DNA of 64,000 nucleotides from Muricea muricata (GCA_963855995.1 OY979717.1:4705728-4769727); one strand, 5' to 3'. Shown: positions 1 through 10,747, numbered from the stretch's first letter. Made by a program: numbers and translations. The notes: a model not told the origin generated them from the sequence alone.

Positions 1-47
1 CAACATTTTGCTGTTTGTCGCCCATTCACCTACTGCTTCTAGATTTT

Positions 48-300
48 TATTCATACCTCTGTCGGTGACTGAATATTTGAATAATGTACACTTGCTGGGA
101 TTGTCATGTCATCTGCAAATATATCTGTACTTGAACTTGATAGAAGAAAGGTATATCATTTACGAGCAATAGAAACAGAATGGGACCTAACAAGGATCCC
201 TGGGGCACCCCTTGTTTTATTTGCAGGAAGTCCGATCTTACTCCATGGATAGTTACAAACTGGTGTCTGTAAATCGTAAAGCAGACCATTTCTCACAAGA
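48..300 (-). pseudogene. LINE reverse transcriptase fragment
   Basis: A remnant of a non-LTR retrotransposon reverse transcriptase. The minus strand shows the RT block QGVPQGSLLGPILFLLLVND in one frame (about 104–289). The catalytic box FADDM follows in a different frame near 85–110, then a stop, so at least one frameshift separates the two catalytic blocks. No endonuclease domain or 3' end is visible and the fragment reaches the window edge. It abuts the LTR-type gag/protease remnant to its right, so this corner is a patchwork of dead elements. The RT identity is secure from the GVPQGS and FADD motifs; the clade is not determined. Confidence 0.75.
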
Positions 301-537
301 TAATCCATAAAGGATCCAGCCATATGCTTTTTCAATAATGTAGACCTGTATACCATCAGGGTCGAGAGAAACCTGATCAGAGTGGAACGTGCTTGTCTGA
401 GGTAGTGAGCATTTGGTTGCAGTGTAGGGCACATCAAGTGGTAAGGATGTGGTAGTGAGAGCATCGGTGATGAGGCGAGCCTGGCAGATATGATCGTTCT
501 TTTTAATAAAGATTGGCTCAGCAGAGGGATTGCAAGT

Positions 538-1290
538 CTAAGCTTCCCACCGACAGAGTCGAGAATGTCGGGCTGGCAAGGCATGAGATGTTTTGGTGGA
601 ACAGCAACAGGCGGAGTCAACACGAGGCTCGATGGCAAGTTGGGCGTCGGAAGGAAAACCGTTCGGAACATCAACCTCGAGGAAGTTGCCGGTCCAGATT
701 ATGGAACTGACCGGAGGGGCACGCAATATCTGGCAACATCTCGCTGTAGAAGATTTGGATGGTGTGCTGGAGGAGCCATAAGACACAATGTCACAACCAG
801 CAATTAGGATTTCTTGAGTGGCAGGTCGAACAGCGATGTCATTACATGCCATGAAGGGTGTACCGGCCAGAATGTCAACATCGAGGTTTTTCACGACGAG
901 GGCTTCGAGGGTAAGGGTCCTGTCGTTACGAGACAATGACAAACGGGTTTCACCAACAATGGTCAACGGGGTATGACCATTAGATTGCAGTGCTTGCGGG
1001 AAACTCTTGATGATGGAGGCACCTATGTAAGAGGCCAATGAGGCCTTTATCATGTTGGTCTCGGCGCAAGTGTCTATCGTGAGACGAAGAGGATGTTCAC
1101 TGAAGAAGACGTGAAGATATGGAGGCTGTGTATCACACGACGTGCTGAGGGATGTTGTGTCATCAATATCTGCCACATGGCGGACTTTAGACTTGAACCA
1201 ACGGTCAGACTCGGGTAGGTATGGGCATGTACTTAAGAAGTGGGATCAGTGGTCAGGCCGACCAGCTTGGAAGCAGAGGGTGCAAGATTT
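538..1290 (-). pseudogene. retroelement aspartic protease and zinc-knuckle remnant
   Basis: The minus-strand reading frame 538–1176 carries a retropepsin-like domain: a degenerate active-site stretch IDTCAETNMI (normally D-T/S-G-A), followed by the downstream pattern DVDILAGTPF of protease domains in animal retroelement polyproteins. Just upstream (about 1180–1290, minus) a zinc-knuckle-like CTLC…H…C segment is seen but is broken by a TGA. This matches the gag–knuckle–protease order of LTR-type retroelements common in marine invertebrates. The Gly in the active site is replaced by Cys and the linking frame has a stop, so it is probably dead. The superfamily (Gypsy versus BEL/Pao) cannot be decided from this piece. 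Confidence 0.6.
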
Positions 1291-1503
1291 GGTTGGGCGT
1301 GGCTCGTAAGCTGGTTTGGGTGTGGATGGGTGTGGTTGTTGGTATGGAGGTGAACGGTGGCTGGGTGTTTGAGGAGGCTTGCCAGAATTAGAGAAAGCAG
1401 TACGCATAACTTTGGCTTCCTCACTGGTATGTAACTCATCTAACAGGGAGTCTAGGGCTTGGGAGATCTTGGGCTTGACGGAAGCAAGGGTGCGACTGCG
1501 AAG

Positions 1504-2001
1504 CTAAGTGCCATATCTTTGTTTGACCAGGCTAGGGAGGCTTAGGTGGAGAAGCTGAAGCCACATAAAGACGGCAAAATTTTCGAGGGAAGGAGAAAGT
1601 TGTTTATCTGCCTCTGGAATAGCACCATGATGGGTTATGCCACTGGCCCTTGTGAGCAAGTTGTCCTCGATGAAGGACATTAGACATCGATACAGGTTTT
1701 CTGGTCGTTGATCAGATTTAAGTTTGATGTTGGCGAGATCCAGGAAGCGTGAGCAAGTAGACTGCAGGCCATAGTGTTGTCGAATAACTTGCCAAACTCC
1801 ATTGATAGAAGTGGAGTTGCGGAAGATTGTATTGCGAGAGATGATAGTAGCGTAATTGGCAATTTGACCAAGCATCATTTCAAGATGGGTGACTCTTTGT
1901 GCAGCGTACGACGTTGAGTCGGTTGGGACTTCTTCGGAATCGTCAGTGAAACAACGAAGAGGCGAAGCGTTAGTTGTTTTTTTGCCATGTGGCTCTGTCA
2001 T
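1504..2001 (-). pseudogene. retroelement gag-like fragment
   Basis: A 165-codon minus-strand frame starting MTEPHGKKTTN and containing a helical stretch with NGVWQVIRQHYG and RPENLYRCLMSFIEDNLL. This is the style of gag capsid-like regions of LTR retroelements (a W-x-x-I-R-x-x-Y-G core and a short 'R-P-E-x-L-Y-x-R-L' segment). It lies directly upstream, on the same strand, of the zinc-knuckle and protease remnant, in the expected gag-to-pol order. The frame ends at 1504 and does not read into the protease. Identification rests on motif style and context rather than a diagnostic signature. Confidence 0.55.
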
Positions 2002-2240
2002 TTAAGAACGTAGCAAAGCTTGGGTCTAAGGACAGAATGTATCTCAGATTATTTTCCCAGGCTGCTATGGACGAGATGCTTTCGTTGGTTGTGAGGGACC
2101 ACTCTCCTCCGCAGGGGCTTTATTGGTTTAAAATAGTTTTAGTTGGATAATAGGGGGTAATGAGGAGGGGGGAGGGAAACAGTTGAAATTTGAGAAGCAA
2201 ATTTTTACCCGTAGACCGCTTTCCGTGTCCTACTGACCCG

Positions 2241-2486
2241 TACACAGCAAAAAATGAACAACCTGTTCTGGCCTGATTAAAACAGCATTGAACAATGTTT
2301 TGGCAGCCCACATTGTTCAATGTTGTCAACAATACTGAACAAGTTGATGAGCCTGAATCCAGCCCGCAATCAGGTGTAACAACGCTGAACAATATTGTTG
2401 ACAACCTTGAACAATGTGGGCAGCAAAACATTGTTCAATCCTGTTTTCATCAACCCAGAACAGGTTGTTCATTTTTTGCTGTGTGG
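2241..2486. repeat. palindromic foldback element
   Basis: A near-perfect ~245-bp hairpin. It begins CACAGCAAAAAATGAACAAC and ends with the reverse complement GTTGTTCATTTTTTGCTGTG, with matching internal blocks (ACATTGTTCAATGTTG against its complement) and a centre near 2360. Short reading frames on both strands are artefacts of the palindrome. A partial copy in the opposite orientation sits at 9060–9125. Probably a non-autonomous MITE; no target duplication was identified. Confidence 0.75.
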
Positions 2487-4640
2487 GGTTGGTTTTGACA
2501 GGTGAAACGTGACGAATTCGCGACAGATTGTAAAGAATTCGCTTTATAAAATCGCTGTAGCTTCTTCAATATTTAATATTTTTCGCTCAAAAGCGGCAGA
2601 TATGTTAAGGAAACGATAGCGATTCATTCGGTGGTATTTTGGGGAAACACAATGCAGGATAGCAGACTTTCGAGGTGAAATGTCAAAATAATTTGTATAT
2701 CAAAATTAATATTTCGAATGTCAACACAGTAAACGCACTGTATTGTAGATTTCGCTGTATTTTTTTTTTGCTTTTTCATATTTTCCAACGAAACTTGGCT
2801 TAAAATGTAGAGAAAACGGCAACGGTGTTTTTGGTGGCATTTTCAGAAATATATGTATTTTCCCGGCTAAGATATCGCTGTATATTGGGCCCGCTACAAG
2901 GCCCGATAGGCAGAAATGCGATGTCCAGGCCTAAATTCATCGAACTCATATTTATTGTATTTCTTCGATCAGCAAGCGACTTACGTCTTGCGAAGTGGGA
3001 AGCGATGCAAGATGACGCTAAAGTTTATTTCGTAGTTCACGGCAAGCTGACAACCACTGCTGACAACAATCTGGGGAAGTTCGGATGGCAGAATTACCCA
3101 TAGGATTTTAATCACTGTAGCAAAGTGCCGTGTACGTAAGCACCATAAAATGCATTGCGCTTCAGCACGGTAAGCCACCAAACAGTGGGGCTCGCTCAGG
3201 CTCGCCCAACTACGTTGTGCGGTCGAGTGTCTCTCTTTAGATTTGCTTGGTGAGCTATCGCTATGGTATGATGAAGATTTTGGCCTTAACCAGCCATCCT
3301 GTGTGACAAGGACAGGACAATATGGTATTCCGTACTGAGCTTGGGAGTCAAGGCCTTCATCAAAAGTTGCAGTATGGAATGTAAGCACATAATTTTGATA
3401 ATCATTGTGTTTTAGGTGTCTAATGTTTCTGGAAGCTAAGCAGTCTGGCAAGCGAAAGATTTAATACATCATTAGTCAGTGAGCGTCGTATTTATTAATT
3501 TAATGTTTTAGTAACCTGACTACACAATTATATAATTTTTGGACAGTAAGTCGAATCTCCACAGTCTGGCGTGAGTCCCTAATCATATGATTTGTCGCAG
3601 CTGGGAAATTTGCCACCGCTGTGCAAAAAATATTGTTGGCGGCTGAACACAAAATGTAATTAGCATATTATTTGCGAAATACAGATTGGTTTCAGAGGTG
3701 CTCGGAATTTAGTTTCTTTGACGAGCCAGTTATAATTTTGTTCACAATTTTTCATTGATTTCAGTAAAGGACTGATATATAGCTGTCAGTTAATCATATT
3801 TTGAAGTGATGACATCGTCTGTTGAAGCAAATTTCCAAACTTTGACATGTGAGTAGGTTGCCAAGAATTAAGCGCTATGTTGAATTTACGTTTGACTTAA
3901 TACTGAAAAATTTAGCTTTTGCTCCAAAAAGATATTTGTTTCCTGTTACTTCCAATATGTTTATGTTCCTTTCGAAACCAATTTTTTTGTTTTATAAATT
4001 CCTCTCATGGCCAATAGTTTGTTGTGAAACTCGCTACCGGAAAAGTACTTTAAATTACGGTTGTTGTTGAAATGGTCGTGAAAGTGATAAAACATCCACA
4101 ATCACGTGGGCTGTTAGTGCAATGATGTCTTTTCGTACAAATGGTAAAGATATTTTTTAATTAACTAATGCGTTCAGTCGATCGATTTTGGTGACATTTT
4201 TGTATTGTTGTTCGAGTACGAGCGTTGACTAGTTTGAGTCGAATTTTGAAAAATCAACCTTTTGCTCCAACATGATCTTAGCTGGAACTTGGCCTTCATA
4301 TTTATGTCTACACACCTGATTTGTTAGCGTGCTCTTAAAAATTACGCTAAAAGGTCGTTTAGTCCACTGAAAATGCTTGTGATCCATGTTTGTTATATTA
4401 TTTTTAAATATCGCGCGTAAATCACGCCATTTCCACGCGTTCACGCAGGCTTATCTGGCGCATGCTCAGACAAATTTCCCAGCTCCTATGATTTGTTCAT
4501 TTTGGAACAGTGGCAGTGTTCGTGGCACTTCATGATCAATCGAATACTTGATCTTGTACTTTGAATTTCATACTATAACATCACGCAATGCTTTGCACTT
4601 TGTATCGTACGATATGATTCGGTACTTCCGGTCATTGTTC
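2487..4640. other. gene-free stretch
   Basis: No convincing gene was found. Frames at 2825–3103 (+) and 2981–3451 (−) overlap each other, lack recognisable domains and have no visible splice partners. The one notable item is an 18-bp sequence at 3222–3239 (GTCGAGTGTCTCTCTTTA) that recurs exactly at 4665–4682, at the predicted transcription start of the gene at 4709. Confidence 0.5.
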
Positions 4641-4648
4641 ATCAAGAC

Positions 4649-4682
4649 TATATAACAACCTTATGTCGAGTGTCTCTCTTTA
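4649..4682 (+). promoter_or_regulatory. TATA box and probable transcription start
   Basis: CTATATAAC at about 4649–4657 is a good TATA box. The expected start ~25–30 bases downstream falls in the 18-bp motif at 4665–4682. The ATG at 4709 follows after a short leader. Basis: sequence match and spacing only. Confidence 0.5.
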
Positions 4683-4708
4683 TATTATTATATACAATTA
4701 TATAAGAA

Positions 4709-5959
4709 ATGAAGGTGTTGAGCTTTCTGTTTTTTCAATTCATAGCTGTTTCATCAGTCGTCGGTTGGTTTAGTATTCCGCGTAACCCCATTTTTTGGAG
4801 ATGGATAGAAAAGCGATCAGCACCACTACCACAACCAAAGCCACCACAACCAAAGCCACCACAACCATGGGTATGTTTTCAGTCAAAATTAGACGGCAAT
4901 CACTATGTTGCTGTCAGAGAAAATCATGATAACGATATAGAATGTTTAGGGTCGAAGATGTCTGGTCATTGCTATTGGAGCTACACAAAAAGTCATTGTG
5001 TCGATAATGTAGCTAAATACAGTAACGTTGGTGTAGTTTGCGGAGATCATCATAAAAGTAAATACGGTCACACCGGCTATGAGAAAAAGGGCCACTGGTG
5101 TCAAGTGGTTAGTGATCAATGGTATGATATTGCTCCTCACGCCGATCCTTGGTTTTGTCTTCAACCTGCTATAGACAGTTTTGTCGCAGTTCGACAAAAT
5201 AAAGACAATCACATTGAATGTCTTGGGCCAAAAATGTCTGGTCACTGCTACTGGTCCAGTACCCAGAATTGTTGCTTTAGAAGAGTATCAAAGAATAACG
5301 AAGTTGGTGTTGTGTGTGGCGACCATCATGAAAACATTCACGGAAGAACTGGGTACGGTACTGATGGACACTGGTGTCAACTAAAGGAAAGCACGCCTCC
5401 AAGACGACTCGGTGCTAAAGATTTTAAAATTAGTGAAAAAGAGGACTACTTCAACCCAGGAGAAGGATTGATGAACATAAATTCCGTTCGAGTGACAGAG
5501 AACAGCGATGATTATTCTCCAAATTTTAGTGACATAATTGGAATAATAGTGTATGACTTTGGAAGTTACAGTCCGAGATATGGTGAAAAACGGGGTGACA
5601 TTCATCTCAAACGTGTATCTTCGTTACCAAACACAGGAATGACAGCCCATTTCAGGACCGTTTTGGACTATTTCAGCAATAGATTTGAACGTAATGACGT
5701 GAGGAGTTATTCTATGGTTTTTGGAGGATTTGCAATACAAAACGGAAGACCAGTCTACAATTCAGGCACTTTTAATGTCAACGGGCAAACGAAAGATCGC
5801 AAAAGAGAAATGAGTGCTGCCGAGAGTCGTTTCTTATACAAAGCTTTAGATTACTGGAAAAACAATAAAAACGCCAAGAAGGGAATAGTAATGAAAGTTG
5901 AAGACATTTATGATAAGCCTGCTAAAATTCGTAAAGTTATTCGCCACGATGAACTTTGA
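4709..5959 (+). CDS. predicted ER-luminal two-repeat Cys-rich protein
   Basis: An intact intronless frame of 416 codons. Residues 1–20 form a signal peptide (KVLSFLFFQFIAVSSVVGW). A proline-rich linker with PKPPQ repeats covers about 38–52. Two copies of an ~75-residue module follow (about 53–131 and 148–225). Each has W-x-CFQ/CLQ, VAVR-x-N, a D-N-x-IECLG core, KMSGHCYWS, VGVVCGDHH and a terminal GHWCQ. A C-terminal region of ~180 residues has no motif I recognise. The last four residues are HDEL, the classic ER-retrieval signal, so with the signal peptide the protein is predicted to be ER-luminal rather than secreted. A TATA box lies ~55 bases upstream and an AATAAA at 6289–6294 is a candidate polyadenylation signal. 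I recall similar GHWC modules in unnamed eukaryotic secreted proteins but no assigned function. Confidence 0.85.
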   Translation: MKVLSFLFFQFIAVSSVVGWFSIPRNPIFWRWIEKRSAPLPQPKPPQPKPPQPWVCFQSKLDGNHYVAVRENHDNDIECLGSKMSGHCYWSYTKSHCVDNVAKYSNVGVVCGDHHKSKYGHTGYEKKGHWCQVVSDQWYDIAPHADPWFCLQPAIDSFVAVRQNKDNHIECLGPKMSGHCYWSSTQNCCFRRVSKNNEVGVVCGDHHENIHGRTGYGTDGHWCQLKESTPPRRLGAKDFKISEKEDYFNPGEGLMNINSVRVTENSDDYSPNFSDIIGIIVYDFGSYSPRYGEKRGDIHLKRVSSLPNTGMTAHFRTVLDYFSNRFERNDVRSYSMVFGGFAIQNGRPVYNSGTFNVNGQTKDRKREMSAAESRFLYKALDYWKNNKNAKKGIVMKVEDIYDKPAKIRKVIRHDEL

Positions 5960-7158
5960 TGTTTTTCCGCATCTATTTGTTAGTTTATGTTTGTGAAATT
6001 GAGTGAAAACTTCCAGGTCGAGAATGATTAAATTAGCAACTTCAGATTTAATATATTTGTTTGTTTCTTGCTACTTTTTAAATTTTTACGAAACATAGAG
6101 CAGGTATAGTGAGCGGTTTTATACAATACAGTTCTGCAAGTACTTTTTCTAATTGATGCAAGTTTTGGTTATACTGATCTGTTTCATTTCTGAGCGCAGA
6201 AGCAGCTAAGGTAGTTAACTGACATTAATTTATTTTTGAGTCGGTTTTCTTTGATGTACCGTGGGTTGTATATAGGTTATTTACCTTGAATAAATAATTA
6301 GATCAAAGTTGTGGAAAAATCTCGACGAATCTTGACTTAAATTGTTTAAAGTCAAAAGACTCTGTTAGAAAACCTCTTCAAAAATAAATTAAGTTAGTTA
6401 AATACCTCGAAAGTCGGGATGTATGTCATATACAGTGTTGTATATGACATACATCCCTCCTTCTCGGTATTTAACTCTAACTCAAAGTCGATCAAGACAT
6501 GGTCTGGAAACTCGGCGAACTTCAAAGCGTTTATGATGCACTGTGATTTAATGTTGAGACGGCTTCACCGTGCACAAATCTTTTGAAATTTTGCTGATCA
6601 ATATTTTAACAGTAAGGTTGAGTGATTTGGTGATGCCATGCGACGCTATTGGACGCTGCTTCATTATACCAAAAATTCATTGTCTTCACCGTGCACAAGT
6701 TAGCATAAACACGAACAAAAAGATTAAACAAAGACGTGAGTCAAGTATCCAGACCATACTTTTATTGACTTTGCTGACAGAGCCGTAACTAAAGCGTTAA
6801 TTGGGGGGAGGTGTGGATATTCATATATATTTTGAAATCAGTTGTCATTAATGAGCAGTGTGAGCATGTGCTGAGTTCGTATAATTGAAAACATTCTCCT
6901 AATGAGCAGTTTTGCGGAGTGGTAATGAGCAGTGCGAGCATGTGCTCACGAAAATTTATTAAAGTCCAGTGGAGGGACAAATCGTGTCCCGCGAGTGCCG
7001 TTTTAACAAAACGAACCCATACCCACGCTATCCCCCTCCCCCAATTGATTAACATGTAATGACCGTTGCTAATGGTGAATTTTACCTGTTTTGAAACGCA
7101 CAGAATATAGTGACAAGTATACAGCAAGTTTTGAAATGATTTATAATGTGTTTAAACT
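5960..7158. other. 3' flank and short repeats, no gene
   Basis: Contains the candidate poly(A) signal of the upstream gene (6289), a strong hairpin (next entry) and three near-copies of ATGAGCAGTGNGAGCATGTG between 6850 and 6950. The frame at 6789–7127 (−) runs through those repeats and is not credible as a gene. Confidence 0.5.
6390..6482. repeat. short hairpin element
   Basis: Inverted arms GTTAGTTAAATACC … CGGTATTTAACTCTAAC enclose an inner perfect stem GGATGTATGTCATATAC / GTATATGACATACATCC with a 6-base loop AGTGTT (centre about 6438). Likely a miniature foldback element; it could also fold as RNA. Confidence 0.65.
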
Positions 7159-7623
7159 TCATTCAGTTGACGTGAATTTCAATTTACACACACAAATAAT
7201 ATATTCAATAAGACTGCTAATACACTCTGTTCTTTTCGATTCAGAATATATCTGAAACCAAATAAAACATGACATATCAAACAATGTTTCAAAGTAGTCT
7301 CTGTGCATCGCCGATGGCTCGGGATACTTCAAAATCTTGCATGCTTCAACGATTCCTTGCCACATAACTTCATGATTCAATAGTGATAGAGCCTGTTCAG
7401 CATAGGTTATCCAACGTTCTTCATGGTCGAGTACCTCAGAACACTTTTTAAACCTTGACCTGTGATTGCCATCAGTTTGATCTTGTCTTGCGAGTTCCTC
7501 TTTTTCTAGTTGTTGCATTTTATCATGAATCATCTCCGTGAAAACGAGGTCGACTATTCTTTCAATAGTCACCGCTTCGAAGTCAATTTTATCCACATAC
7601 ATTTGTTTAAGTAGGTGTGCCAT
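7159..7623 (-). CDS. hypothetical small protein
   Basis: The open frame begins at 7701, but its first codons contain a TATA box (TCTATATAAG, minus strand, about 7683–7692). Translation therefore more likely starts at the internal ATG at 7621–7623, giving MAHLLKQMYVDKIDF… (154 residues). The product is charged and helical-looking, with an EKEELARQDQ segment, a pair of W residues and a hydrophobic C-terminal ~35 residues rich in Cys and Ile. I do not recognise a family. Upstream lie three CCAAT-containing repeats. The clean frame plus a well-placed core promoter argues for a real, probably intronless gene; this is inference. Confidence 0.45.
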   Translation of the reverse strand: MAHLLKQMYVDKIDFEAVTIERIVDLVFTEMIHDKMQQLEKEELARQDQTDGNHRSRFKKCSEVLDHEERWITYAEQALSLLNHEVMWQGIVEACKILKYPEPSAMHRDYFETLFDMSCFIWFQIYSESKRTECISSLIEYIICVCKLKFTSTE

Positions 7624-7682
7624 AGTTTTCTTTACAATTTTTGTGAGCAGTCGTTTGATGTGAGTACCACTTGAGGGCGAAC

Positions 7683-7830
7683 TTATATAGACTAATCCCA
7701 CTGACTATCAACCAATCATATCGCGGTTATAGCATTATATTACAACACCGCTCGACCAATCAAAGCACTGGTATAGGATTAGTAACACTTTAGTAATGGC
7801 TGCTAAACCAATCAAAGCACAGTTTAAAAC
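7683..7830 (-). promoter_or_regulatory. TATA box with upstream CCAAT repeats
   Basis: On the minus strand a TATATAAG box (7683–7690) lies ~60 bases upstream of the preferred ATG at 7623. Behind it are three copies of an ACCAATCA(A/T)A-type motif at about 7710, 7755 and 7810, spaced 45–55 bases and each followed by GCACNG- or GCGGTTATAG-like sequence. The same unit makes up the larger array at 12841–13250. Confidence 0.5.
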
Positions 7831-9055
7831 CGGCAGCAACTGACGGCAAAGAATAACTGTGCTTATGCTATAGTCTCTGGACTGTGATTTTACAATCATA
7901 TAACCCAACACATAAAAGCTGCTATATGAAATATGAGACCTGTAGTTAATTATCTATTACCTTCCCTCGAATAAGCAAAATATTCTAAATTACAATTCAT
8001 TTCACACAACTGTGCCTACTGTCTTTGGGCTGCCATTTTTAAACATTTTACTCATGCAATAATAAAAAATTACCATACGATTATATAACACAACATATAA
8101 AAGCTGTAAACAAAGTTACGTAATTAATCTATATCGCTTTATACTAATAAGCGTTAGTAAAGCATTGAAATAGAATTACTGAAATAAAATCAATACCACC
8201 ACAATGTCTCAGACAGTAACGGTTATTTATTACTTTCTCAGTTTCTCTCCTGTAAGCAAGATATTCTAAAATAAAACTCATTTTACGGTCTTCCTTGTTT
8301 TTGTGCAGTTGCCACAAAGTATACAAAGCGATTTCAAACTTTCCCTCTCTAAGTGTTTTAAAGCTCAGTTCCAAACCGATCGATTATCGTTCACTAATGC
8401 GACAGCCTTTTTGCGTCTACGTTGTTATAGCAACGTAACGCTATGTAAGCGATAAATTTCTGTGTGGCAGGCTGTGGGAAGCAACGAATATGACGTATTT
8501 TGACGTCACAAGATACACTCTAACACTCAAACGCGTGTTTACATCGTGGCAGAGATCGTGGGCTGTTCGAATTCGGATTAAAAGCAGTTTCATTCTTCAT
8601 TTTTCTGGGATTTTGTGAAGATATTTGCTCATGGTTTTTGATATACTTTCTTAATTTTGATCCATTCCATTCTCATTGCAGAAGCGTGAGATTTGTTTCG
8701 CAAAATGCCAATATTTTCACGTATAATCATTGAACTCACTGCGTATAATACAAATATGTTGTGCTCGTGCTGTCGTCACTATGATCGAATTTCAACAAGA
8801 TAACTTTTGTCAACTTAAAACGTTTCGTCGATTCAATATTGTTCATTATAGCTTCTCAAATAATTTAAGACTTCATAAAGAATGCGTAGCTATGAATCAA
8901 CGAAGAAATCTAGTTTGTTTTGATCAAAACACGTTTATTTTGAGACAGAAGCGCGTTAATCACAGCGTTTTATTTATGTTGAAACTTTCAGTAGTCGATA
9001 CTGAAAATATAAAGCAATTATCTTAGAATATCACCAAATACAAGTATAAGAAATT
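7831..9055. other. duplicated non-coding stretch with CRE-like site
   Basis: Two diverged copies of one segment are recognisable: AGCAAAATATTCTAAATTAC near 7975 and AGCAAGATATTCTAAAATAA near 8258. A third, weaker relative lies near 12700–12790. A 76-codon minus frame (8144–8374) falls in one copy and has a stop in the other, so I do not call it a gene. TGACGTATTTTGACGTCA at about 8490–8508 includes a consensus CRE. The 98-codon plus frame at 8730–9026 has no recognisable feature. Confidence 0.4.
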
Positions 9056-9059
9056 CTAA

Positions 9060-9128
9060 TTTGTCAACAATATTGTTCAGCATTGTTACGCTGATTGCTT
9101 GTTCATTCAGGCTCAACAATATTGTTGT
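9060..9128. repeat. partial copy of the 2241 foldback element
   Basis: GTCAACAATATTGTTCAGC…TTACGCTGATTGCTTGTTCATTCAGGCTCAACAATATTG is the reverse complement, with substitutions, of the central part of the hairpin at about 2335–2405. It shows that the element is dispersed. Confidence 0.6.
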
Positions 9129-9141
9129 CCCAGGAATATTT

Positions 9142-9245
9142 AACAATTATTCGCCAAAGGCGGGGTGATTATCGGGAATATTCCCCGAGACGAAGTCGAG
9201 GTGAATATTTCCCGAAAATTACCGAGCCTGAGGCGAATAATTGTT
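9142..9245. repeat. AACAATTATTCGCC palindromic MITE, copy 1
   Basis: A ~104-bp palindrome starting AACAATTATTCGCCAAAGGC and ending GCCTGAGGCGAATAATTGTT, with internal GGGAATATTCC / GGTGAATATTTCCC arms. A second copy in the opposite orientation is at 22499–22604 inside the HACL1 gene. I recall this type of palindrome as common in anthozoan genomes. Confidence 0.75.
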
Positions 9246-9246
9246 T

Positions 9247-9441
9247 TAGTATTTTTACACAAGTTATTTTAATTTTGTTCATTTCTTTGTCCGTAATTTG
9301 CACAAAACGGCGGCTAGTCGCCATTTTGTAAACTTGTTTTTACTGTTATATTCACCTGTAGGTGAATATAAAGGAATGCACGTCATATTGGACTAATCAT
9401 AATGTCGGATTTCTTCTGTTCACTTGTGTAAAAATACTAAT
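9247..9441. repeat. foldback element with AGTATTTTTACACAAGT ends
   Basis: Terminal inverted repeats TAGTATTTTTACACAAGT (9247) and ACTTGTGTAAAAATACTA (ending 9441) enclose ~160 bp, including the inner palindrome TATATTCACCTGTAGGTGAATATA. It directly adjoins the preceding palindrome; the two may be one composite unit. Confidence 0.6.
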
Positions 9442-9929
9442 GTTGCATACTGTTTTCAATATCGTGTAACAACTCAATCTTTTGCGGTATACTATTATAT
9501 GCATTGCACAATTATTAAATATGTAGAGAGCAGGGATTTACCTTGACTAGTGATTACAGTGAACTATAAATAGGCATTGACAGCTACAGTCTACACTTAT
9601 TAATTGGTTTTATATTGTTATAAACTGGCATCTAGAACTTACAAGGACAGGATATACGGATAGTATTAGTATATGGCAATGAACAGTCGATAAGAATGGC
9701 CAGTCAGTGCAGAGTAAAAATGGTCATCCAGTAATCGAGAATGCTAATCTGCCTAATCATCATCAGTATGTTTGTCTCTTGAATGCTGTGTTCAGAGCTT
9801 AATGTGTATACTGTTCAGAGACTTTGTAGAATTGAGTATTTGTACAATTAATTTGATTGTTGGCTTTTGGTTAGAACTATGTAGTTTTGCTTCGAATTTC
9901 ACAATGTGCAAATGATTTTTTTATTTAAC

Positions 9930-10747
9930 TTAAAGTGCCACTGCAACGAAAAAATCTTTGATCCAATTTTAAACACAACAGAACAACATTTCCATACGAG
10001 CCTTAATGGCGTTTTCAGTTTCTCGATATCTTGTTTCGTTTTAGAGATATTAAGGTTTTTTGAAACATGCAAATTAGGTGTTTTTGTTTCTGACGTCATC
10101 TACTCACGAATAATAAATTACATTTATCAAATGGTGAATATCTCTATAAATAGCAGGCAGAAATTTTTCACACTTTGCATGACTATAACAATTTGATAGC
10201 TTCACACCACTATTCCTATTGTGTTGTTGCAACATAAATGGTTTCGGAATAAAAGCTTTTAAACTGTAAAATAAATATCTTAATTTTCATTTTTTCTTTA
10301 CACTGTATAATAATTTAAATTCAATAAATGCGATCTAAATGTACATACAACCATTGTATTATGTGCAGTGAAGTAAATATCGTCTAAAAGGAGAGAAATA
10401 AGACATTTTTGCTTTTCAAATACAAGACATTTGCATCCGAACGATCTCCAAGGCAACAGCATAGTGTGAACAGTAGTGTGCGTTTACCTAATCACTACAC
10501 TCTTGCAAAGTTAGAAAAGGTTCTGGCCATTACATCCAAAGATATTCATTATTTTAGATATATAATTTATTATTCGCGAGTAAATGACGTCAGGAGACAT
10601 CTAATTTGCATACTTTAAAAACCTAAATATCTCGAAAACGAAACGAGATTGTGAGAAACTGAAAACGCCATTTTAACTCATCTAGAAATGTTGTTCTGTT
10701 GTGTTTAAAATTGGATCAAAAATTTTTTCGTTGCAGTGGCACTTTAA
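9930..10747. mobile_element. TTAA-bounded element with ~200-bp inverted arms
   Basis: The left end TTAAAGTGCCACTGCAACGA and the right end TCGTTGCAGTGGCACTTTAA (allowing one or two changes) are inverted repeats that continue inward for ~200 bp each (9930–10130 and 10550–10747). A unique centre of ~420 bp lies between. Both ends coincide with TTAA, the target used by piggyBac-type transposases. No transposase is encoded (frames at 9906–10196 and 10409–10618 are not recognisable), so it would be non-autonomous. Confidence 0.7.

Noticed and set aside
2295-2498. Overlapping frames on both strands (2295–2498 + and 2120–2431 −)
   Set aside because: Mirror images generated by the 245-bp palindrome.
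2981-3451. 156-codon minus frame
   Set aside because: No domain, no homology that I recognise, overlaps another frame and lacks a promoter or splice context.
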